Shown: positions 16,517 to 24,826 of the stretch, one piece after another | How the letters are laid out: each line of letters starts with the position of its first letter | Numbering within the stretch: position 1 is the stretch's first letter | Source of the DNA: Lachnospiraceae bacterium | Lineage (GTDB): Bacteria > Bacillota > Clostridia > Lachnospirales > Lachnospiraceae | NCBI GenBank assembly: GCA_024691425.1 | Contig: JAILNQ010000056.1 | Span: 1 to 64,000, forward strand | DNA: 64,000 nucleotides | Direction: 5' to 3' | Position numbers and translations under genes: made by a program | Notes under the pieces: model-generated | Told to the model about the DNA's origin: nothing | What the model saw: only the letters and a program-made list of their open reading frames with translations | The model's database searches: none

Positions 16517-17547
16517 ACAACAAGTTTAAGGCAATGAAGAGCTTCAACAGCAATACAATCCTGCTCATCATTACGATCGTTCTGTTCGTCGTCCTCTATG
16601 CAGGCGGATGTATAGCATACGGAGCAAAGGGATTCACGCACTTCCAGACATTCCTTAACATACTCATCACGAACGCCGGACTTATCTGCGTTGCCTGCGG
16701 CATGACCTGCGTAATGCTCACGGGCGGAATAGATATCTCAGTAGGCGCATTGATCGCCATGGACTGCATGATGCTCGCGGTCGGCATGTCAAAGGGCATA
16801 GGAGCTATTCCGATGGTTCTCCTCGTGCTGGTCGTAGGAGTCATATTCGGTGCAGTGCAGGGATTCCTGGTAGGATATCTGGAGATACAGCCGTTCATCG
16901 TGTCGATGGCGGGAATGTTCTTCTGCAGAGGAATGACCGCAGTAATATGTACCGATCAGGTTTCAATTACAGAGAAGATCAATGCTACGTTCTATAAGTG
17001 GGCGAACAGCAAGGTCACGATACCGTTCGGCGGATACGTTAACAACAAAGGCAAATACATGGCGCCTTATGTAAGACCTGGCGTTATAGTAGCGCTGCTT
17101 GTTCTTGTAGTCATATTCATCATGCTGAGATATACAAAATTCGGACGTTCGCTATACGCGGTCGGCGGAAGCGCACAGTCGGCAGCCATGATGGGACTTA
17201 ACGTCAAGAAGATCAAGATGGGTGCATATATGCTTTCATCAATCCTCTGCTCGATAGGCGGCGTATGTTACTGCCTGAATACGATGGCAGGCTCCGTTAC
17301 ACAGGCGCTCGGACTTGAGATGGACGCAATATCATCTGCAGTCATAGGCGGAACACTTCTTACCGGAGGTGTCGGAAACGTCATCGGCTCGTTCTTCGGA
17401 GTGCTCATTAACGGAACGATATCATCTATCGTTAAGACGAACGGAAAGCTGGCCAGCTCATGGCCTAACATCCTTACAGCCGCTCTGCTGTTCGTATTCA
17501 TCGTAATCCAGAGCATATTCGCGGCTTTAAGAGCAAGAAGAAAGTAA
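16513..17547 (+). CDS. Sugar ABC transporter permease (YjfF-like)
   Basis: Second permease, 344 residues, with the family signature ACGMTCVMLTGGIDISVGALIAM and, further on, a cytoplasmic loop with YTKFGRSLYAVGGSAQSAAMMGLNV. It overlaps the previous gene by four bases. Together with the preceding ATPase and permease it completes a YtfR-YtfT-YjfF-like transporter core. Confidence 0.9.
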   Translation: MNNKFKAMKSFNSNTILLIITIVLFVVLYAGGCIAYGAKGFTHFQTFLNILITNAGLICVACGMTCVMLTGGIDISVGALIAMDCMMLAVGMSKGIGAIPMVLLVLVVGVIFGAVQGFLVGYLEIQPFIVSMAGMFFCRGMTAVICTDQVSITEKINATFYKWANSKVTIPFGGYVNNKGKYMAPYVRPGVIVALLVLVVIFIMLRYTKFGRSLYAVGGSAQSAAMMGLNVKKIKMGAYMLSSILCSIGGVCYCLNTMAGSVTQALGLEMDAISSAVIGGTLLTGGVGNVIGSFFGVLINGTISSIVKTNGKLASSWPNILTAALLFVFIVIQSIFAALRARRK

Positions 17548-17564
17548 GAGCATCAGAAGGCAAA

Positions 17565-18626
17565 ATGAAATCAAGGCTGGCAAATGCCATATCTATAATT
17601 CTGATAATATGCCTGTTATGTCTTCTGGCCGGGTGCAGTGCCCGGCCGGAGGGCATGGAGGGTTCCGGCGACATTAAGGATGACGATCTGATTGTCGTCG
17701 GTTTTTCGCAGGTCGGTTCCGAATCCTATTGGAGAAACGTCAATTCCGAATCAATGAAGTCTGTTTTTTCTAAAGACAACGGATACAGGCTGATATTTGA
17801 GGATGCTCAGCAGAAGCAGACGAACCAGATCACAGCGATCCGCAGCTTTATCCAGAGAGAAGTCGATTATATCGTTCTTGCGCCTGTCGTGGAGACAGGC
17901 TGGGATACCGTGCTTTCCGAAGCGAAGGAAGCAAATATTCCTGTCATTATCGTTGACAGGAGAGTGGACGTTGATGATGAAAGTCTCTTCACATGCTGGG
18001 TCGGCTCGGACTTCGAGCTCGAAGGCAAGATGGTCTGCATGTGGATGTCCAAGTTCTTCAATCTGAAAGGGATAAGCCCTGATAAGATACACGTTGCCGA
18101 TATTCAGGGGACACTCGGGAGCAGCGCTCAGCTCGGGCGTACAAAAGGCTTCCAGGAGATGGCAAAGATGTACGGCTGGGACGTGGTCGCGTATGAAGAG
18201 GGCGAATTCACGAAGAGTAAGGGCAAGGAGGCCATGTCGGTCATCCTCCGTTCTCATGATGATGTGAACGTGGTATACTGTGAGAATGACAGCGAAGCGC
18301 TCGGTGCCATCGAGGTTCTTGAAGCATCGGGCAGAAAATGCGGAAACGACATTGAAAACGGAGAAGTCATGATCGTGTCGTTCGACGGTTTCAATGAAGA
18401 GGCCAGGGCGGCAGTTGCGGCCGGAAAGATCTCGTGCATAGGAGAATGCAATCCGATGCACGGTCCGAGGGTCGAGTCGATCATAAGAAAACTTGAGGCG
18501 GGTGAACAGCCCGAGAAACTGCAGTACGTCCTCGAAGGGATTTTCTCTGACACATCGGAAATAGAAACAGTCATGATAAGCGGGCAGGAACGTGCTGTCA
18601 CGGTGATCACGGACAAGGATTTATAA
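17565..18626 (+). CDS. Second sugar-binding lipoprotein, YtfQ-like (canonical motif)
   Basis: A 353-residue lipoprotein with a hydrophobic signal peptide ending in LAGC (~24) and the YtfQ fold: VGFSQVGSESYWRNVN, then EDAQQKQTNQITAIRSF, LAPVVETGWDTVLSEA and DIQGTLGSSAQLGRTKGF. These are closer to E. coli YtfQ than are those of the first binding protein at 12720. The gene sits at the end of the transporter core, with AGAAGG before ATG 17565, and uses ordinary codons including ATA and ACG, suggesting lower expression. It probably gives the same importer a second specificity, or supplies a ligand to the YesM sensor; both are inference. Confidence 0.88.
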   Translation: MKSRLANAISIILIICLLCLLAGCSARPEGMEGSGDIKDDDLIVVGFSQVGSESYWRNVNSESMKSVFSKDNGYRLIFEDAQQKQTNQITAIRSFIQREVDYIVLAPVVETGWDTVLSEAKEANIPVIIVDRRVDVDDESLFTCWVGSDFELEGKMVCMWMSKFFNLKGISPDKIHVADIQGTLGSSAQLGRTKGFQEMAKMYGWDVVAYEEGEFTKSKGKEAMSVILRSHDDVNVVYCENDSEALGAIEVLEASGRKCGNDIENGEVMIVSFDGFNEEARAAVAAGKISCIGECNPMHGPRVESIIRKLEAGEQPEKLQYVLEGIFSDTSEIETVMISGQERAVTVITDKDL

Positions 18627-18647
18627 CAGTCAGAAAGGAAAAGTGCA

Positions 18648-20240
18648 ATGGATGCAAAAAATCTCATAGCTGAAGGAAAATCATATCTCGGTATCGAATT
18701 CGGTTCAACAAGAATAAAGGGCGTGGTCATTGATGACTGCGGAACCGTGCTCGCAACTGGCGGACACTCTTGGGAGAACAGGCTCGAGGACGGCATATGG
18801 ACATACACGCTCGATGATATCTGGGGCGGCCTCAAGGACTGCTACAGCGATCTGCTTGGGGACATAAAGGATAAATACGGCATCATGCCGACAAAATTCG
18901 CATCGATAGGTTTTTCGGCGATGATGCACGGATACCTTGCATTTGATAAGGACGGCAAGCTTCTCGTTCCGTTCAGGACATGGAGAAATACGATAACAGA
19001 GGAAGCTGCGGCAGCTCTTACGAAGGAATTTTCTTTCAACATTCCTCAGAGATGGAGCATCGCGCACCTTTATCAGGCTATCCTGAACAAGGAAGAGCAT
19101 GTTAAGGATATCGATTTTGTTACTACTCTTGCAGGATACGTTCACTATATGATGACCGGGAAAAGAGTCCTCGGTGTCGGTGATGCATCCGGAATGTTCC
19201 CGATCGATTCGTCAACTAAGGATTATGACGAGACGATGGTAAAGAAGTTCGATGCTCTTGTTGCTCCGTGTGGGTTCGGATGGAATCTGCGCGGGATATT
19301 CCCGAAGTCGATCTCGGCCGGAGAGGATGCGGGAACTCTTACTGCTGAGGGAGCAAAGCTTCTTGATCCTTCAGGCAGTCTCGAGGCAGGCATTCCCGTA
19401 TGTCCTCCTGAAGGAGATGCCGGTACAGGAATGGTAGCTACGAATTCAGTCGGCCTAAGGACGGGTAATACTTCCGCGGGAACAAGCGTTTTCGCAATGG
19501 TCGTTCTTGAAAAGCCTCTCTCAAAAGTATATGAGCAGATCGACATGGTTACGACTCCCGACGGAGCCGCGGTTGCCATGGTTCACTGCAACAACTGCAC
19601 TAGCGAGATAAACGCATGGGCAAACCTCTTCAAAGAGTTCGGTGAGATGATGGGCATGAACGTGGACATGAACGAGCTGTTCACGAAACTCTACAGCAAG
19701 GCGCTTGACGGCGACAGCGACTGCGGAGGTCTTATGTCCTATAACTATATTTCAGGTGAGCCTGTAACAGGATTCGACAAGGGAGCACCGCTCTTTGTCA
19801 GAACGGCGGAATCGAAGTTCAATCTCGGAAATGTCATGAGAATGCACCTTTATTCCGCACTTGCGGCGCTCAAGTCAGGACTCGATATCCTTATCAATGA
19901 TGAAGGAGTTAAGGTTGACAAGATGTACGGTCATGGCGGATACTTTAAGACGAAAGGTGTCGGGCAGGCATTCGCGGCTGCTGCGATACATGCACCTGTT
20001 TCTGTCATGGACACGGCCGGAGAGGGCGGACCGTGGGGAATGGCGATACTTGCATCCTTTGCTGACGGAAGAAAAGATGGAGAGAATCTTGAAGATTTCC
20101 TCGCACGCAAGATTTTCGCGGATGCAAAGGGAAGCACTCTCGAGCCTTCGGCAGAAGACGAGAAGGGCTTCGACAGCTTCATGAAGACTTACATCGACGG
20201 ATTGAAGATTGAACGCGCAGCAGTGGAGGTACTTTTATAA
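18648..20240 (+). CDS. araK: FGGY-family sugar kinase, probable AraK-type L-ribulokinase
   Basis: A 530-residue FGGY kinase with the N-terminal phosphate loop [11 protein letters not shown], a substrate-side MMHGYL segment and a C-terminal nucleotide region with [13 protein letters not shown]. It is not the classical AraB type. The adjacent araD makes L-ribulose 5-phosphate production the most likely role. I recall that Clostridium acetobutylicum uses a non-orthologous FGGY ribulokinase named AraK beside araD; assignment here rests on that memory and context. Xylulokinase is the main alternative. AGAAAGGAAAAG precedes ATG 18648, and the stop overlaps araD by one base. Confidence 0.68.
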   Translation: MDAKNLIAEGKSYLGIEFGSTRIKGVVIDDCGTVLATGGHSWENRLEDGIWTYTLDDIWGGLKDCYSDLLGDIKDKYGIMPTKFASIGFSAMMHGYLAFDKDGKLLVPFRTWRNTITEEAAAALTKEFSFNIPQRWSIAHLYQAILNKEEHVKDIDFVTTLAGYVHYMMTGKRVLGVGDASGMFPIDSSTKDYDETMVKKFDALVAPCGFGWNLRGIFPKSISAGEDAGTLTAEGAKLLDPSGSLEAGIPVCPPEGDAGTGMVATNSVGLRTGNTSAGTSVFAMVVLEKPLSKVYEQIDMVTTPDGAAVAMVHCNNCTSEINAWANLFKEFGEMMGMNVDMNELFTKLYSKALDGDSDCGGLMSYNYISGEPVTGFDKGAPLFVRTAESKFNLGNVMRMHLYSALAALKSGLDILINDEGVKVDKMYGHGGYFKTKGVGQAFAAAAIHAPVSVMDTAGEGGPWGMAILASFADGRKDGENLEDFLARKIFADAKGSTLEPSAEDEKGFDSFMKTYIDGLKIERAAVEVLL

Positions 20241-20935
20241 TGCTGGAAGAATTAAAGAAAAGAGTATATGAAGCCAATATGATGCTCCCGAAGTACGGAC
20301 TCGTTACATTCACATGGGGCAATGTTTCGGAGATAGACAGAGAATCAGGTCTGTTCGTTATAAAGCCGAGCGGAGTTGATTATGATAAGCTCTCACCCGA
20401 AGACATGGTAGTCATGGATCTTGAAGGGAACAGAGTTGAAGGAAAATATAAGCCTTCAAGCGATACTCCGACTCATTTAGAGCTTTACAAGGCTTATCCC
20501 GAAATCGGCGGAATAGTCCATACGCATTCGAGCTATGCGACGAGCTGGGCTCAGGCCGGAAGAAGCATTCCGTGCTACGGCACGACTCACGCCGACTACA
20601 TCTATGGTGAGGTTCCGTGCGTAAGATGTCTTACGAAAGAGGAGATCGATAGCGCATACGAGACGAATACAGGACTTCTCATAATAGATGAGTTCAAGCG
20701 CATGAACAAGGATGTTACGGCAGTTCCTGCAGTTCTGTGCAAGAATCACGGTCCTTTCGCATGGGGAAAAGATGCTCATGAGGCAGTTCATAACGCTGTC
20801 GTGCTCGAAGAGGTTGCAAAGATGGCATACCGTGCCGAGACGATCAATCCTGATATAAAGCCTGCACCGCAGGAGCTTCAGGACAAGCATTATTACAGGA
20901 AACACGGCGCTAACGCATACTACGGACAGAACTAG
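20240..20935 (+). CDS. araD: L-ribulose-5-phosphate 4-epimerase
   Basis: A class II aldolase-fold epimerase of 231 residues that converts L-ribulose 5-phosphate to D-xylulose 5-phosphate, linking arabinose to the pentose phosphate pathway. The zinc site is visible in [14 protein letters not shown] (~94-96) and in [10 protein letters not shown] (~171), with the conserved [10 protein letters not shown] and C-terminal [16 protein letters not shown]. The length matches AraD (231 residues in E. coli). It is translationally coupled (TAATG) to the kinase. No araA isomerase is present in the window, so the pathway is incomplete locally. Confidence 0.93.
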   Translation: MLEELKKRVYEANMMLPKYGLVTFTWGNVSEIDRESGLFVIKPSGVDYDKLSPEDMVVMDLEGNRVEGKYKPSSDTPTHLELYKAYPEIGGIVHTHSSYATSWAQAGRSIPCYGTTHADYIYGEVPCVRCLTKEEIDSAYETNTGLLIIDEFKRMNKDVTAVPAVLCKNHGPFAWGKDAHEAVHNAVVLEEVAKMAYRAETINPDIKPAPQELQDKHYYRKHGANAYYGQN

Positions 20936-20968
20936 CAGATGCATACAGGCGCTGATGAGGAGAAATCG

Positions 20969-21406
20969 ATGTTCGATCAGACCGCATCAATGTTTGACGG
21001 CTTCAGGACGAGGCTGAAGAAGATCAAGAAGAAAACATATGAAGAAAGATTCGCATCGTTCTTTACCGAGAACAGGGCATGCTTCGAAGATATGCTCCAG
21101 TATGTTAAAGGCAGGGAGGATGCTGAAACGGCGGCCTCGGAGGTTGCGAACATATTCGCAGAGAATGTCTTTTCTGAATATGCGTCCGGAGGAAAGCTTC
21201 CCGGCGGGATCAGAATGGATCTTTCTCTGTTCATGATCTACTTTGTTTTCCCTTCGATACTCAAGATCGAGGATGCCAATTCAAAGATGCTGTGCGATGC
21301 CATCAGGAATGAATGGCGGGAACGTACGGACAACCCGGACTACGATTACACAACGTATGAGGATCTGCATGGATCGTTTCAGGAAAAGCTTTTCGGACTA
21401 TTCTAG
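20969..21406 (+). CDS. Conserved-looking hypothetical protein
   Basis: I do not recognise this protein. From ATG 20969, which has GAGGAG at good spacing, it is 145 residues (the track start at 20939 adds ten). It is soluble and probably mostly helical, with a basic segment FRTRLKKIKKKTYEERF near residue 10 and a hydrophobic patch MDLSLFMIYFVFPSIL near residue 90. It starts 33 bases after araD, and its end overlaps the start of the DUF2298 protein by 38 bases, so it is co-translated with that membrane protein. No motif suggests an activity. Confidence 0.65.
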   Translation: MFDQTASMFDGFRTRLKKIKKKTYEERFASFFTENRACFEDMLQYVKGREDAETAASEVANIFAENVFSEYASGGKLPGGIRMDLSLFMIYFVFPSILKIEDANSKMLCDAIRNEWRERTDNPDYDYTTYEDLHGSFQEKLFGLF

Positions 21407-23585
21407 TCTTGCAGTCACGGCTTTCGTGATAATCTGTTTACTGCTTATCAAAGATACCGGAACAGCTGCGGCCATCCGATGGCTCGCAGCTGTCTTTTCA
21501 GTATCTTTTTTTCTGCACCCGTATTTCCCTAAAGGACGCATGAACTATCTGGACGAAGGGTTCGGGCTCTGTTTCGGGACTGGACTTTTCCTTGGCTTTT
21601 ATCTGGCGTGGACTCTTTCCGCGCTTGGCCTGTGCGAGTTCGGGGACATAGTCATATTTGCGTCTCTTGCAGTGCTTGCGGCAGGAGGTTTTGTATATAA
21701 AAAAGCCACCGGATCCGCCTATGTCACGAAAGAGGAGTTCATAAGATTTTTCCGGGGCTTTGCAATATTTGCGGTGATATTCCTTGCATTCTTCTGGATA
21801 ATCGGCTTCAACCCTTCGGTAGATCCCGGAACAGAAAACTACATGGATTTTGGCTTCATGCAGGCTATTTACCGTCAGAAGGCGGCATTTCCTGATGACA
21901 TATGGATGAGCGGCACGAAGCTTAATTATTATTTCCTCGGCCAGTCTGCCGCAGTGTATTTATGCAGGCTTGCACTCACGACTCCGGAATACGGATATAA
22001 CATGATGCTCGCGACTTTCTCGGGAATGGTTTTCCTTATGGTTTTCGAGATCGTATCGGGCGTATCATCCGTTCTCCTTAAAGACTTTCCGCATAAGGAT
22101 AGATGCGTTGCTGCCGGTGGGATTTTCGGCGGCAGCCTTGCGGCATTTGCCGCAAACACTCACTGGATCGTTTACGGTGTCCTGATGAAAGGCCTTCAGG
22201 TCATTCTCGGGACTTCTCCGTCATACTCTTACTGGTTCCCGGACGGGACCGTATATATCAATACCGCGACAGGCGATCCTGACAACGGCAAGAACGAGTT
22301 CCCGGCATACTCTGTTGTACTCGGCGACCTTCATGCGCATGTTATTAACCTGATATTTGTTCTTCCGCTGCTCGCCATTCTGTTCGGAACATGTTTTTCA
22401 GATAAAGAGCCGGAAGAGAAGAATGCTCTTAAGAAGAGGATATATGCGCTCGCTCTTATATCGCTTCTTCTGGCGTTTTATAAAGGGAGCAATTACTGGG
22501 ACTTTGCCATATACTACGTCATTACCGGTGCAGTGATCGTATTCTGTGACCTCAAGACATACGGCCGGAAGTTATATGCCATCCTTCGCATAGCGGCAGA
22601 GGCTATCGGGGTAACGGCTGCTTCTGTAATATTCGCGCTCCCGTTCACGCTGAATTTCGTGAAGATGGAGTCAGGTGCCGCTTTATGCGAAAAACATTCG
22701 CCTGCAGGAAAACTCGCGGTTCTCTGGCTCATTCCTGTTGCAGCAGCAGTGTGTCTTATGGTATTTCTCTATACCGAAAAGAAGGACGGGGGACAAGTAA
22801 TGCCGGTATGCAGGACGGGACTTCTCGCATTTTCTCTGTGCACGATAGGTCTTGTTGCTGTTCCGGAGTTCGTCTATGTAAAGGATATATACGAAGGCGA
22901 TAACAGCAGGTTCAATACGATGTTCAAGCTGACTTATCAGGCGTTCACTCTCTTTGCGATCATCGCGGGCATTCTTTTTGTATATCTTCTGTACCGGCGG
23001 GTTATGGATTCTGACTCATCACTGGTAAAATCACTGCTTATCGCTAGCGCTGTCATCGGTGTTCTTTCGGTCAGTTATCTGCCTTATGCAATAAACCAGT
23101 GGTACGGCAATGTATTTGCAGCCGAAAGGAGACAGGGAATATCGTCGCTTGAATGCTTAAGACCGGATGATGTGTACGGATTCGAAATGGAAGCCTATGA
23201 TGTTCTGATGCAGGATGAACGTAAGAATATCAATATCGTGGAAGCCTCCGGCGACAGCTACTCGCATGAGAGTGCCCTATCAGTATATACGGGTGCGTGC
23301 ACGCCGGCAGGGTGGTACGTTCATGAGTGGATGTGGCACAACGATCCAGAGCCTATACGTGACAGGGCTGAAAGGGTAACGTATTTCTACACGGCAGGAA
23401 ACGAGGAATACTGCAGGAATTTCATCAAGCTGTATGAGATCGACTATATACTCGTAGGCCCCGCGGAAGTGAGCAGATATCCGGTCAATATTAACGGATT
23501 TTACAAGTTGGGTGATGTATGCCTCAGCGAGATCTGGCAGGATAATGAACTTGCCCTTATAAAGGTCGACAGATCAAGGCTCTGA
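21369..23585 (+). CDS. DUF2298 (YYY family) polytopic membrane protein, glycosyltransferase-like
   Basis: A 738-residue membrane protein with roughly a dozen hydrophobic segments. Traits of the DUF2298/YYY family are visible: FGLCFGTGLFLGFYLAW, NPSVDPGTENYMDFGFMQA, the acidic and His-rich VVLGDLHAHVINL, NSRFNTMFKLTYQAF and a C-terminal soluble end with YEIDYILVGPAE. Relatives resemble GT-C glycosyltransferases but have no established reaction. The track start at 21243 lies inside the previous gene; ATG 21369 has GAGGA just upstream and begins MDRFRKSF before the first membrane segment. A polyprenyl-phosphate sugar donor is conceivable but unproven. Confidence 0.82.
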   Translation: MDRFRKSFSDYSSLAVTAFVIICLLLIKDTGTAAAIRWLAAVFSVSFFLHPYFPKGRMNYLDEGFGLCFGTGLFLGFYLAWTLSALGLCEFGDIVIFASLAVLAAGGFVYKKATGSAYVTKEEFIRFFRGFAIFAVIFLAFFWIIGFNPSVDPGTENYMDFGFMQAIYRQKAAFPDDIWMSGTKLNYYFLGQSAAVYLCRLALTTPEYGYNMMLATFSGMVFLMVFEIVSGVSSVLLKDFPHKDRCVAAGGIFGGSLAAFAANTHWIVYGVLMKGLQVILGTSPSYSYWFPDGTVYINTATGDPDNGKNEFPAYSVVLGDLHAHVINLIFVLPLLAILFGTCFSDKEPEEKNALKKRIYALALISLLLAFYKGSNYWDFAIYYVITGAVIVFCDLKTYGRKLYAILRIAAEAIGVTAASVIFALPFTLNFVKMESGAALCEKHSPAGKLAVLWLIPVAAAVCLMVFLYTEKKDGGQVMPVCRTGLLAFSLCTIGLVAVPEFVYVKDIYEGDNSRFNTMFKLTYQAFTLFAIIAGILFVYLLYRRVMDSDSSLVKSLLIASAVIGVLSVSYLPYAINQWYGNVFAAERRQGISSLECLRPDDVYGFEMEAYDVLMQDERKNINIVEASGDSYSHESALSVYTGACTPAGWYVHEWMWHNDPEPIRDRAERVTYFYTAGNEEYCRNFIKLYEIDYILVGPAEVSRYPVNINGFYKLGDVCLSEIWQDNELALIKVDRSRL

Positions 23586-23588
23586 AAC

Positions 23589-23616
23589 TTGTTTTAATAT
23601 GCCGATGTGGTATAAT
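23589..23616 (+). promoter_or_regulatory. Extended -10 promoter before the FIST gene
   Basis: TTGTTT (23589-23594), a 16-base spacer and TGGTATAAT (TG at 23608-23609, TATAAT 23611-23616). It starts the signalling island. Confidence 0.72.
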
Positions 23617-23659
23617 ATTAAGGGTTTTTCTTGTTTTTTGAGAGAAGGTATTTCGGGTT

Positions 23660-24784
23660 ATGAAAAGATGCTATATTGCCCAGGCTGAGGATAAGATCGG
23701 CACCAATGCATATCCTCAGATCCTAGAACAGCTTACGGAAAACGGCGAGCTCATCAAGCCGGTTCTTGTTTTATTCACTTCTGATAATGCGAATTTCGGA
23801 TGGTATTCCCGCATGCTTTCAAATTCATTTCCTGATGCGTCGGTCATCGGAATGACATCGGACGTGTTCTTTTCGGGCAAAGGAACCGGAAGGGCAGGCC
23901 TCAGCGTTCTTGCAGTGACGTCCGGTATCTCTGTTTCGACAGGCGTCCTGTTCGAAGCGAGCAGATATCCGAAACATAGCAGCGATTCGATAATCCAGGC
24001 TTTCGAAAAGATAGAGAAAGAGAACACGATCTGTCTCGAGTTCAACGCTTCGCCGGGCAACTGCGAAGAGCTCGTAATGGATACATTTGCAGAGATCATG
24101 GACGGCGCGGATGTGCCGATTTTCGGTGCTTCGGCATCTACTGCCGAAAATCCCGACAGACCTTCGTCTGTTTCACTTAACGGAATACTCTACATGGATG
24201 CATGCGTGTTCGCGTTCATACATAATGAGAACGGACGCATAGGTATCATAAAGGAGAACATGTTCACTCCGACTGAGCATTTCTTCACGGCTACGGATGT
24301 TGACTGTGATGCAAGAAAGGTATATGAGTTCGATCACAAGAGCGCGGCAGGGGTTGTGGCGTCAGCCATGCAGATACATGAAGAGGAGCTGAGGACGAGT
24401 TCGTTTTTCCATCCGCTCGGCAGGATGGCGGACGGTGACATGAGTGTGATCGCAGTGCGCGATCAGTTTCCTGACGGAAGCATGAGCTTCTTTTCAAGGA
24501 TATACAATCAGACGAGGGTTACGCTGCTGAAACCGATAGAACCTGTTGAGGATGTATGGGAAAGTACGGCGTCTTCTGTGCACGGACTCATCCCTGATCT
24601 GTCTTTTGCAATCATAGTCAACTGCGTCTCAAGGACGAGATACTTCATGGAAACAGGCAAAATGAGAGACTTCAATGACTTTCTGGCCAAGGAGTACGGA
24701 GATTTCATAGGGTTTTCCGGACATGGAGAGCAGTATGATTACAGGCATCTTAACCAGATAATGCTCATCGCGGCGTTCGAATAA
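23660..24784 (+). CDS. FIST-domain sensory protein
   Basis: A 374-residue soluble protein made of a FIST N domain (about 30-215; TSDNANFGWYSRMLSNSFPDASVIGMTS, VPIFGASAST) and a FIST C domain (about 220-370; FHPLGRMADGDMSVIAVRDQ, the end DFIGFSGHGEQY). FIST was described as a predicted small-ligand sensor module; the ligand is not established. No output domain is fused, so it would act through a partner. The neighbouring hydrogenase-like EAL protein starts 18-42 bases downstream on the same transcript and is the obvious candidate partner. Its own extended -10 promoter lies upstream, and AGAAGG serves as SD. Confidence 0.88.
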   Translation: MKRCYIAQAEDKIGTNAYPQILEQLTENGELIKPVLVLFTSDNANFGWYSRMLSNSFPDASVIGMTSDVFFSGKGTGRAGLSVLAVTSGISVSTGVLFEASRYPKHSSDSIIQAFEKIEKENTICLEFNASPGNCEELVMDTFAEIMDGADVPIFGASASTAENPDRPSSVSLNGILYMDACVFAFIHNENGRIGIIKENMFTPTEHFFTATDVDCDARKVYEFDHKSAAGVVASAMQIHEEELRTSSFFHPLGRMADGDMSVIAVRDQFPDGSMSFFSRIYNQTRVTLLKPIEPVEDVWESTASSVHGLIPDLSFAIIVNCVSRTRYFMETGKMRDFNDFLAKEYGDFIGFSGHGEQYDYRHLNQIMLIAAFE

Positions 24785-24826
24785 ACCCCAGATAAGAGCC
24801 AGGTGAACACAGAAAGGTGTGTCACA

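Noticed and set aside
17751-18461. 236-residue minus-strand ORF over the second binding protein
   Set aside because: Fully antisense to a clear lipoprotein gene, with a His/Arg-rich sequence and no RBS.
21243-21368. Upstream start of the DUF2298 ORF
   Set aside because: The extra 42 residues are Arg/Thr/Met-rich out-of-frame product of the 145-residue gene.
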